Below, one piece after another: positions 1-5,055 of a stretch of DNA of 5,055 nt. This DNA comes from CAYJBH01 sp964371365 (GTDB lineage Bacteria > Bacillota > Clostridia > Oscillospirales > Ruminococcaceae). Where the stretch lies: the NCBI GenBank assembly GCA_964371365.1, contig CAYJMO010000109.1, forward strand, positions 1 through 5,055, written 5' to 3'. A program made the translations under genes and the position numbers. The stretch's first letter is position 1. Each line of letters opens with the position of its first letter. Under the pieces are notes generated by a model, which worked only from the letters and a program-made list of their open reading frames with translations, ran no database searches and was not told the DNA's origin.

Positions 1-1151
1 TGTTTTTCAATAATTTCCATCGGCATAAACAGTGCAAGCGCCGACCAACCCCAGAACGGGTTGATACCCTGTCCGATACCGGTCTCGGCATTGTAGTACT
101 CCCGAACCTCATCCTCTGATATGACCATGTTATAGGATTTAAGTGCGATCTCCTGCGCTATTTTATCGTAGCCGTAACGCACAAGACCGTGCATAAGCAT
201 ATAGTTTATCGGTATCCAGCAGGCACCCATCCAGGTGCACTCATTCTTTTTGCGCTGTTGGTAGTACCCTTTCTCATTTTTTGCCCAAGAGGCGACAGGA
301 TATTCCAGCCAGAACTCATCCGGGTTGAGAACATGCTCTTCAATAAGTCGTTTTGCGCGCTCCGGTGTCGCTAACCCTGCCCACAATACGGCAAACGACG
401 ACGCGGATTTATATCGTATAAGCTCGCCGGTACGTTCATGACGGTCATAATAAAAGCCGTCCTTTTCGTCCCAAAACACATCGTTGACAAGCTGTTTTAA
501 TCGCTCTGCTTGCTCTGCAAACTCCACTTTATCGGTGGTTAAGTCAAGTGTGTCGGCGATGACCTCCATCGCTTTAAGTTCGCGATAAAGGTAGGCGGCG
601 AGGTCGACTCCCTCACAAATTTCGGAGTAGATTTTACCGGCACGAAGATCCTGATTATCCATTCCGGTGTGGTCGGCGCTGTCCCAGACCGGCAATCCGT
701 TGCGGTCATGATCACAGTACCAAAACCAATAGTCAAGATATTTTTTTAGTTTTTCATAGTATTTATCCTTTAGCCACAGTGCATTTTGCCCCTGTTTTAT
801 GCCTAACAAGACAACCTGTGCCAAAAACGGCTTAAAATGTTGTCGCCAACGCGGTTCAAAGAGTGTGCGTGCAACAAAACCGGACTCCAGCTGTCGCTCC
901 AAAAATATCTCAACATTGTTGCGGCAGTAGTTGCGAACACCAAAATAGGCGAGATAGATGTTCTCAAAGTATAAATCCCAATCATAAAACTCACCATAAC
1001 AATAGCCTGTCATGACATCCACGGTCGGGTGTTTTTGTCCGGCACCACCGGGGACACGACCCATACCCTTTGATTTTATATTGCTGTTAACCTTTTTCAC
1101 GGCTTGGCTTAGTCTTGCTTTTTCATCGTTTAAATTCCAACTCGTCGACAT
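1..1151 (-). CDS. Trehalase/GH63-like (MGH1-like) glycoside hydrolase, C-terminus cut by window edge
   Basis: The reading frame is open from the ATG at 1151 to the left edge (383 codons, no stop) and is preceded by AAAGGAGG (1156-1163), which fixes the start. The translation looks like an (alpha/alpha)6-barrel hydrolase of the trehalase/GH63/mannosylglycerate-hydrolase group. Visible motifs are YDWDLYF (57-63), GLPVWDSADHTGMDNQ (152-167), CTWMGACWIPINYML (305-319) and EYYNAETGIGQG (351-362), followed by FWGWSAL. By family analogy D165 in GMDN would be the general acid and E351 the general base. Family members are commonly a little over 400 residues, so probably only a few dozen residues are missing. 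There is no signal peptide, so it should act in the cytoplasm on an imported or internally made glycoside. Substrate cannot be read from sequence: mannosylglycerate, glucosylglycerate, trehalose-like or oligosaccharide substrates all remain possible. Fold assignment is strong, substrate is open. Confidence 0.85.
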   Translation of the reverse strand, partial: MSTSWNLNDEKARLSQAVKKVNSNIKSKGMGRVPGGAGQKHPTVDVMTGYCYGEFYDWDLYFENIYLAYFGVRNYCRNNVEIFLERQLESGFVARTLFEPRWRQHFKPFLAQVVLLGIKQGQNALWLKDKYYEKLKKYLDYWFWYCDHDRNGLPVWDSADHTGMDNQDLRAGKIYSEICEGVDLAAYLYRELKAMEVIADTLDLTTDKVEFAEQAERLKQLVNDVFWDEKDGFYYDRHERTGELIRYKSASSFAVLWAGLATPERAKRLIEEHVLNPDEFWLEYPVASWAKNEKGYYQQRKKNECTWMGACWIPINYMLMHGLVRYGYDKIAQEIALKSYNMVISEDEVREYYNAETGIGQGINPFWGWSALALFMPMEIIEK

Positions 1152-1177
1152 AAAACCTCCTTTTGTATATTAAGGTC

Positions 1178-1206
1178 ATTATATCACTTACAAGCAATAA
1201 AATCAA
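1178..1206 (-). promoter_or_regulatory. Sigma-A promoter of the glycoside hydrolase gene
   Basis: Read on the minus strand, TTGATT (1201-1206) and TATAAT (1178-1183) are separated by exactly 17 bases. The -10 box is preceded by TGA, giving an extended -10 (TGnTATAAT). Transcription would start near 1171, leaving a leader of about 20 bases that contains the AAAGGAGG ribosome binding site. No operator-like dyad is evident around it. I find no GC-rich hairpin with a U-tract in 1152-1232, so some read-through from the operon ending at 1233 is also possible. Confidence 0.75.
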
Positions 1207-1232
1207 TTAAAAGCAGTCTAAATATAGCTATT

Positions 1233-2459
1233 TTATAACAAACTCACCACCGCATAGCTGGCAATTGCATAATATACAAGAATTCGAACCGCCTTTATCG
1301 GTCGCAGAATTGTTATGAACGACAGCACTATTGCCACCGCGAGCAGAAGAATTGCCCAGCTCGACATCAGTCTCAGTGCGGTAAAGCCGTAGGCATCGAT
1401 ATAGAGCAACAGTTTCGACGCGGCAGTTATGGCAAAAAACATGCAGATGATTAAAAAGATTAGCGACGCAATCTTTAATGCGCTGTGCTCACGCAGAGGA
1501 TTTGCCGAGATTTTCGCCACCACAAACAGGATACATAGGTTTATTCCCATTACCACACAAAGCTCAAAAAAACCACGCCTTGCATACTCTGAATAGGTGA
1601 AATCTTGTGGCAACTGTCCATAAAATCCACCAACGAAATAGCTCGCCTGCAGAAGGATATAGACGACATACACCGCCGAAAAAAGATAGAGTATCGCTGT
1701 GAGTGTGCGACCGCCGACGGTGCGCAGCCTGCCTACGCTCGCTTCCACGACATAGGCCATATCGGGGCGATTTTGTTTGTTGAATGCACCGTATACCAAC
1801 CCAAAAAGGAAGCATCCTATCGGCAACGAGAGAATCAGATAAAAAAGGTATAATCCGTCAAGGCTCGGCAGTTGCAACGAAAATATCTCGGCAAAGTTCT
1901 CATCAGTGCCGGATAGTATCGAGATGACAAGGAAAAGCAGGCAGAGTGCACCGACAATGGCGAGAACACTCGGCAGGATCTTTCTTCCGCTCTTGCGTTG
2001 TTTTACACCATCACCGACAAGCGACACCACCGACAGGGTGCGCAAAAACCAGTTCCTAAACGGTATTATGACATATCCGCTAAACATATCGAGCAGGAAA
2101 AACCGTCCGGTAACACCGCCGACAAGCCGTCCGGCACGCATCAAAACCCAGTAGATCGCAAGTCCATGCATAAATTGAGAGGAGAATATCCAGGTCTCAT
2201 AATCGCCGGCAATGGTTCCGAGTTCAAGACAGCTCGCGACGCCGACTATCACAAGGCATAACAACACAAAATAGCTCTCCAGTTCTTCTTTAATTGAAAA
2301 GGAGCGTGCACGCAGGTAGTAGAGCGCCGAGACCCATAGCACAAAGACGATCAAAAAGACTAAACGATAACCCGGTTCATAGTCGATAAAACCAATAGCA
2401 TAGATGTATCCGATTATATAGCTCACCATCACCGAGGACAGTTTTATTACGTTGTTCAT
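1233..2459 (-). CDS. Polytopic membrane protein, DUF4153/DUF4173-like, unknown function
   Basis: This 408-residue protein is almost entirely hydrophobic, with about a dozen candidate membrane helices (roughly 8-25, 32-49, 63-79, 92-109, 125-140, 165-184, 203-224, 252-273, 294-316, 328-345, 363-386, 391-408). The segments ILSGTDENFAEIF (181-193), FTYSEYARRGFFEL (287-300) and LYIDAYGFTALRLMSSW (352-368) resemble the conserved motifs of the DUF4153/DUF4173 families. I cannot choose between those two without a profile search. No catalytic or transport signature is recognisable. The ATG overlaps the stop of the upstream regulator gene as ATGA, and its ribosome binding site (AAAGGAGA, 2469-2476) lies inside that gene, so translation is probably coupled. 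It is the last gene of the three-gene operon. Its role is unknown; action together with the DUF2975 protein at the membrane is an inference from the operon. Confidence 0.8.
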   Translation of the reverse strand: MNNVIKLSSVMVSYIIGYIYAIGFIDYEPGYRLVFLIVFVLWVSALYYLRARSFSIKEELESYFVLLCLVIVGVASCLELGTIAGDYETWIFSSQFMHGLAIYWVLMRAGRLVGGVTGRFFLLDMFSGYVIIPFRNWFLRTLSVVSLVGDGVKQRKSGRKILPSVLAIVGALCLLFLVISILSGTDENFAEIFSLQLPSLDGLYLFYLILSLPIGCFLFGLVYGAFNKQNRPDMAYVVEASVGRLRTVGGRTLTAILYLFSAVYVVYILLQASYFVGGFYGQLPQDFTYSEYARRGFFELCVVMGINLCILFVVAKISANPLREHSALKIASLIFLIICMFFAITAASKLLLYIDAYGFTALRLMSSWAILLLAVAIVLSFITILRPIKAVRILVYYAIASYAVVSLL

Positions 2460-2671
2460 TGCAAATCATCTCCTTTGTACTCTAAAATATCGCCCGGTTG
2501 ACAATCCAGTGCACGACAGATAGCCTCAAGGGTGGAAAAGCGGATTGCCTTTGCCTTTTGATTCTTGAGGATGGAGAGGTTGGCAGGGGTTATATCAACC
2601 CTCTGCGCCAGCTCACCGGCACTAATCTTGCGCTGTGCCATGATTACATCGAGGTTTATAATAATAGGCAT
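2456..2671 (-). CDS. Small XRE (Cro/CI) family transcriptional regulator, YozG-like
   Basis: This 71-residue protein is essentially one helix-turn-helix domain. The predicted helices are around 18-25 and 28-37 (recognition segment TPANLSILKN), followed by the strongly conserved YozG-type stretch KAKAIRFSTLEAICRALDCQ and then PGDILEY (39-65). There is no ligand-binding or dimerisation domain beyond this, so any signal must come from a partner or from its own level. The ATG at 2671 is preceded by AAAGGAAAG with suitable spacing. The gene lies 33 bases after the DUF2975 gene and overlaps the next gene by four bases. In Firmicutes, small regulators of this type frequently adjoin DUF2975 membrane proteins (yoaS/yozG in Bacillus subtilis). 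Autoregulation of the operon from the 3179-3484 region is plausible but not shown. Confidence 0.93.
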   Translation of the reverse strand: MPIIINLDVIMAQRKISAGELAQRVDITPANLSILKNQKAKAIRFSTLEAICRALDCQPGDILEYKGDDLQ

Positions 2672-2704
2672 TACTTCTTTCCTTTGTTTTACTTTCTTTA
2701 CGGG

Positions 2705-3178
2705 CTACACCGTCAACTCCAGCTCCTCTTTCATGTTCACCGCCTGTTGAAACACGTTCTTGACTATTCTCAGTATTAAACCGACAAGTCCGGCGGCGAG
2801 GCAAACAAGACCAAGAGACGGCCAGACGGCAATGAAAGGGATGGAGAAAATTCCAACCATAAGACAACACCAGCTCACCAGTCTAAAACATACAATGTTG
2901 CGTCTTGTGAAGACATCTCCTTTGGTAATTCGACTCAACAACATGAAGAGTTGAAAAAGCACGACATAGGCAGGGATACTGCACACATAAAGATACACCA
3001 TCAACAGCTCCACCGCAATATCGGGAAAAACTCCGGGAGGCGACAGGGTGAGCATATACCGAATAATCCAAAGCGCTCGTAGATCCACCAAAAAAAGAAT
3101 AGCTCCGAAAACAACAACAATTATCTTGCTAAGCACTATGCTTTTCCAGCCACCCCATATCATCTTTTTTTCATCCAT
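2705..3178 (-). CDS. DUF2975 family membrane protein (YoaS-like)
   Basis: This 157-residue protein has four predicted membrane helices (about 14-34, 56-80, 97-118, 120-141). The loop motif KGDVFTRRNIVCFRLVSWCC (86-105) and the C-terminal tail IVKNVFQQAVNMKEELELTV (138-157) match the signature of DUF2975, whose members usually end in a similar charged, ENDLTI-like tail. The length is normal for the family. The ATG at 3178 has GGAGGT (3190-3195) upstream at a spacing of 11 bases. An internal Met at residue 6 is less likely because the upstream Met has this site. It is the first gene of the operon and is transcribed from the promoter at 3219-3247. Biochemical function is unknown. Constant association with a small HTH protein suggests a membrane sensor or antagonist of that regulator, but this is an inference. 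Confidence 0.9.
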   Translation of the reverse strand: MDEKKMIWGGWKSIVLSKIIVVVFGAILFLVDLRALWIIRYMLTLSPPGVFPDIAVELLMVYLYVCSIPAYVVLFQLFMLLSRITKGDVFTRRNIVCFRLVSWCCLMVGIFSIPFIAVWPSLGLVCLAAGLVGLILRIVKNVFQQAVNMKEELELTV

Positions 3179-3218
3179 GTCCTTGCCCTACCTCCATCGA
3201 CTATCTTCGTCTACCGCT

Positions 3219-3247
3219 ATAATAACACATGAAATATTGATTGTCAA
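3219..3247 (-). promoter_or_regulatory. Sigma-A promoter of the DUF2975-HTH-membrane protein operon
   Basis: On the minus strand a perfect TTGACA (3242-3247) is followed after 17 bases by TATTAT (3219-3224), one mismatch from consensus. It is preceded by TGT, an extended -10. The predicted start near 3212 leaves a leader of about 34 bases carrying GGAGGT. A promoter this close to consensus would be strong by default, which fits a unit kept in check by a repressor. Confidence 0.85.
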
Positions 3248-3254
3248 CAGAAAA

Positions 3255-3287
3255 TTATCGTTTATCAATAAAATATACTCGATAAAC
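3255..3287. repeat. Dyad with GTTTATC / GATAAAC arms, candidate operator
   Basis: GTTTATC (3260-3266) is the exact inverted complement of GATAAAC (3281-3287) across a 14-base AT-rich spacer. A further TTATCG (3255-3260) is the inverted complement of CGATAA (3280-3285), so three TTATC half-sites occur, two of them tandem at 7-base spacing. The element sits about 8 bases upstream of the operon's -35 box, at roughly -43 to -75 from the predicted start. That position suits an activator or an upstream repressor contact. Whether the operon's own HTH protein binds here is unknown, and AT-rich sequence yields such dyads by chance fairly often. Confidence 0.4.
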
Positions 3288-3371
3288 AGTTATTACCCTT
3301 TTATTAAAACGTTACAGATGCAGTTGTAGAGCAGTCAATAAGCAAAAGTAGATAATGCAACCGGAAAGAAC

Positions 3372-3389
3372 AATTAAATTAATTTAATT
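3372..3389. repeat. 18-base perfect AT-only palindrome upstream of the DegV gene
   Basis: AATTAAATTAATTTAATT is its own reverse complement. It is overlapped by a second palindrome, AATTTAATTAAATT (3381-3394), and followed by two T-tracts (3394-3399 region and 3403-3408). It lies about 30 bases upstream of the candidate -35 box. It could be a regulator site, or simply an AT-rich upstream (UP-like) element. Composition makes chance palindromy easy here. Confidence 0.4.
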
Positions 3390-3419
3390 AAATTTTTTTA
3401 ACTTTTTTCGTCGAAACTC

Positions 3420-3453
3420 TTGACTTTGAGGCAAAATAACTATAATATATAAT
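3420..3453 (+). promoter_or_regulatory. Candidate promoter of the DegV-family gene
   Basis: Two overlapping arrangements are visible: TTGACT (3420-3425) with TATAAT (3441-3446) at a short 15-base spacing, and TTGAGG (3426-3431) with a second TATAAT (3448-3453) at 16 bases. Both give a leader of about 25-32 bases leading into the GAAAGG ribosome binding site (3471-3476). Which pair is used cannot be decided from sequence. Confidence 0.65.
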
Positions 3454-3484
3454 AGGTTATAAAACACTAAGAAAGGTTTTTTAT

Positions 3485-4330
3485 ATGGCTATAAGAATTG
3501 TTACCGACAGTACCTGTGATATTCCACGCGACGTGCTGGAAAAGATGGGTGTGTATGCCGCACCGCTACGCGTATTATTCGGAGAGGATACCTACCTCGA
3601 CGGTATCGACATCGGTAAAGCGGAATTTTATGAGAAGCTCTCCAAAGCAGAAAAGCTCCCCACCACCTCGCAGGTCAATCCGGACGAATTTGAAAAGATT
3701 TTTAAGGAGTATCTCGACGCAGGGGACACTATTATCGGTGTATTTATTGGCTCCAAGCTCAGCGGAACATATCAATCCGCCGTCATAGCAAAACAACACC
3801 TTGAGTCGGAGGATATTCACCTCATAGACAGCAAGACCGCCACCGTCTCACTCGGCTCGATGGTGCGTATCGCAGCCAAGATGCGCGACGACGGCGCAGG
3901 CGTAAAGGAGATCTGTGACGAGCTGACCAGCCTTGCAGACCGTGCTCGCCTTGCCGTAGCACCTATCACTCTTAAGTACCTACAGATGGGTGGGCGCATT
4001 TCCGGCACTGCCGCCACCATCGCAGGAGTGCTCAACATTACACCTATCGTACAGATTGCAGACGGAGCAGTCACCTCGGCAGGTAAGGCACGAGGCAAAA
4101 AAAAGGTGTTGGAGTTTATCCTCAACTATATTAAAGAAAACGACTATGACGATACCTACCCGATAGCATTCACACACAGCGGCGACCAGAGCGCATGTGA
4201 CGAGCTTAAGGAGTATATGACCTCCAAAGGCGGATACAAAGCATGGGACTTTAACGATCAGATGGGCTCTGTTGTGGCAACCCATATCGGCCCCGGCGCT
4301 TATGGCGTGACCTTTTTTACCAAGAAATAG
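3485..4330 (+). CDS. DegV family fatty-acid-binding protein (FakB-like)
   Basis: This complete 281-residue protein has the usual family length. DegV/FakB proteins hold a single fatty acid and present it to the kinase FakA for phosphorylation, feeding host or recycled fatty acids into phospholipid synthesis. Motifs in order are VTDSTCD (6-12), LPTTSQV (58-64), GSKLSGTYQSA (89-99), LKYLQMGGRIS (163-173), GKARGKK (200-206) and the C-terminal HIGPGAYGVTFF (267-278). T61, S93, R203 and H267 match positions used for the lipid carboxylate and kinase contact in FakB proteins. The usual IKPI segment reads ITPI here (185-188), so a commonly found lysine is replaced by threonine. The ATG has GAAAGG 8 bases upstream. 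No FakA (DAK2-type kinase) gene is in the window. The gene appears monocistronic: its own promoter upstream and a terminator about 30 bases after the stop. Confidence 0.95.
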   Translation: MAIRIVTDSTCDIPRDVLEKMGVYAAPLRVLFGEDTYLDGIDIGKAEFYEKLSKAEKLPTTSQVNPDEFEKIFKEYLDAGDTIIGVFIGSKLSGTYQSAVIAKQHLESEDIHLIDSKTATVSLGSMVRIAAKMRDDGAGVKEICDELTSLADRARLAVAPITLKYLQMGGRISGTAATIAGVLNITPIVQIADGAVTSAGKARGKKKVLEFILNYIKENDYDDTYPIAFTHSGDQSACDELKEYMTSKGGYKAWDFNDQMGSVVATHIGPGAYGVTFFTKK

Positions 4331-4332
4331 GG

Positions 4333-4405
4333 TATAGCAAAAATAGATATTCAATGCAAAAACCACCGTGGGACAAGATGTTTCCACGGTGGTTTTCTTG
4401 CTATA
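4333..4405. repeat. Outer inverted repeat TATAGCAA / TTGCTATA around the terminator
   Basis: TATAGCAA (4333-4340) is the exact inverted complement of TTGCTATA (4398-4405). The right arm is one base from the terminator stem, whereas the left arm is separated from it by 18 bases. A second, shorter left partner GCA (4356-4358) directly abuts the stem and could pair with part of the same right arm, so two alternative closings of the hairpin exist. It may extend the terminator or be a remnant of a duplicated arm. Confidence 0.5.
4359..4396. terminator. Bidirectional intrinsic terminator between degV-type gene and araD
   Basis: AAAACCACCGTGG (4359-4371) pairs perfectly with CCACGGTGGTTTT (4384-4396) around a 12-base loop. 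The core is nine GC-rich pairs (CCACCGTGG) flanked by A/T tracts, so a U-run follows the hairpin on either strand: TTTT after it rightward, TTTTT leftward. It lies 28 bases after the DegV stop and 14 bases beyond the araD stop and serves both convergent genes. Confidence 0.92.
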
Positions 4406-4410
4406 TTTAA

Positions 4411-5055
4411 CTATTGCCCATAATACGCCGACTCGCCATGCTTTCGCAAATAATGCTTATCCAGTAGTTCCTGTTGCATGGGTGGCAGGTTCGGGTTTTG
4501 GTTTTGGCAGTGCCATGCCATGAACGCGATCTCTTCCAATACAACTGCATTGTGTACCGCCTCGTAAGCATCAGCGCCCCATGCGAACGGGCCGTGGCTG
4601 TAGACGTTTACCGCCGGAATTTGTGCCGGTTTTAGCTCGCGATGTGAAAATTCATCCACTATAACGCACCCTGTCTCGTGCTCGTACGCCCCTGATATTT
4701 CCCCTGCGCTCATCTTTCGGGTGCAGGGGATATCGCCGTAGAAATAGTCGGCATGTGTCGTGCCGAATGCCGGTATATCACGTCCGAGCTGTGCGAATAT
4801 TGTCGCCCATCTGCTGTGTGTGTGTACAATACCGCCAACGCCCTCGAACCGACGGTACAGCTCAAGGTGGGTCGGAGTGTCGGAGGAGGGTTTGAGTTCT
4901 CCCTCCACCTTTTCACCGCTCGCAAGCTCCACCACCACCATGTCATCCGCCGTCATCTCGTCATATTCCACACCGGACGGCTTTATCACGACAAGACCCT
5001 TTTCACGGTCAACCGCCGAGACGTTGCCCCATGTGAAGGTCACGAGGTTGTATTT
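4411..5055 (-). CDS. araD: L-ribulose-5-phosphate 4-epimerase, N-terminus cut by window edge
   Basis: The enzyme converts L-ribulose 5-phosphate to D-xylulose 5-phosphate, linking L-arabinose use to the pentose phosphate pathway in the cytoplasm. The visible 214 residues align without gaps to residues 18-231 of the E. coli AraD as I recall it, ending in the typical HYLRKHGESAYYGQ. With E. coli numbering, the metal-site and catalytic residues D76, H95, H97, D120, H171 and Y229 are all present; key stretches are KPSSDTPTH, GGIVHTHSRWAT, GTTHADYFYG and SHGPFAWG. The GTG at 5043 is not the start: conserved family sequence (KYNLVTFTWGN) continues through it to the window edge, and about 17 residues should lie to the right. 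Promoter and any araA/araB neighbours are also outside the window. The close paralogues UlaF/SgbE (ascorbate/gulonate pathways) share this fold and are not fully excluded, but the match is closest to AraD. Confidence 0.95.
   Translation of the reverse strand, partial: KYNLVTFTWGNVSAVDREKGLVVIKPSGVEYDEMTADDMVVVELASGEKVEGELKPSSDTPTHLELYRRFEGVGGIVHTHSRWATIFAQLGRDIPAFGTTHADYFYGDIPCTRKMSAGEISGAYEHETGCVIVDEFSHRELKPAQIPAVNVYSHGPFAWGADAYEAVHNAVVLEEIAFMAWHCQNQNPNLPPMQQELLDKHYLRKHGESAYYGQ

Larger units (their letters stand above)
3179..3484. other. Divergent intergenic regulatory region
   Basis: This 306-base AT-rich gap separates the leftward DUF2975-HTH-membrane operon from the rightward DegV gene. 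It contains a promoter for each direction, a GATAAAC-type dyad nearer the left operon and an AT-rich palindrome nearer the DegV gene. The central part, about 3290-3370, shows no gene, no convincing small ORF with a ribosome binding site, and no terminator-like hairpin. Confidence 0.8.

Noticed and set aside
539..997. Short minus-strand open frames within the left-end region
   Set aside because: They lie in other frames of the continuous glycoside hydrolase frame from 1151 to the left edge, whose translation has coherent enzyme motifs.
1221..1236. Palindrome around ATAGCTAT after the membrane protein stop, as a possible terminator
   Set aside because: Only 8 bases are perfectly symmetric, with no GC-rich stem or real loop; too weak to call a terminator.
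1605..2261. Plus-strand open frames opposite the large membrane protein gene
   Set aside because: Low-complexity, arginine- and proline-rich translations with no recognisable domain, fully antisense to a well-supported gene.
3260..3287. The GTTTATC/GATAAAC dyad as an intrinsic terminator
   Set aside because: AT-only arms, a 14-base spacer and no transcript expected to end there; an operator reading is more sensible.
3048..3329. Plus-strand 93-codon open frame across the DUF2975 start and the intergenic region
   Set aside because: It is antisense to DUF2975 at its start, has no ribosome binding site I can see, and passes through the opposing promoter; no family resemblance.
3980..4387. Minus-strand 135-codon open frame overlapping the DegV gene and the terminator
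   Set aside because: It is antisense to a clear conserved gene, shows no family motif, and begins inside the terminator hairpin region.
5041..5043. GTG as the start codon of araD
   Set aside because: The frame stays open upstream and encodes the conserved KYNL residues that precede VTFTWGN in the family, so this GTG is an internal valine.

Overview
This window most likely comes from a low-to-mid GC Firmicute of the class Clostridia. The signs are near-consensus sigma-A promoters, AAAGGAGG-type ribosome binding sites, AT-rich intergenic DNA, and a YozG/DUF2975 pair and a DegV protein, all typical of that phylum. The assignment is an inference from style and gene families; no marker gene is present.

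Layout from left to right: (1) A minus-strand glycoside hydrolase of the (alpha/alpha)6 trehalase/GH63/mannosylglycerate-hydrolase-like group begins at 1151 and runs off the left edge without its C-terminus. It has its own strong promoter at 1178-1206. (2) A compact minus-strand operon (3178 to 1233) encodes a DUF2975 four-helix membrane protein, a 71-residue YozG-like Cro/CI repressor-type protein, and a 408-residue polytopic membrane protein of the DUF4153/DUF4173 kind. The last two genes overlap by ATGA. (3) A 306-base divergent intergenic region (3179-3484) holds a near-perfect extended -10 promoter for that operon, a GATAAAC-type dyad upstream of it, an 18-base perfect AT palindrome, and the promoter for the rightward gene. 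(4) A complete plus-strand DegV-family fatty-acid-binding protein lies at 3485-4330. (5) A bidirectional intrinsic terminator sits between convergent genes. (6) A minus-strand araD (L-ribulose-5-phosphate 4-epimerase) is complete at its C-terminus and open at the right edge. Its true start lies outside the window.

The genes do not form one pathway. The left operon is a membrane/regulator module of unknown function. The DegV protein probably delivers fatty acids to a FakA-type kinase encoded elsewhere. AraD and the hydrolase are sugar-catabolic genes belonging to units that extend outside the window. I see no phage, transposon, CRISPR, tRNA or rRNA. The least understood part is the DUF2975-HTH-DUF4153/4173 operon; nothing else clearly suggests a new system.
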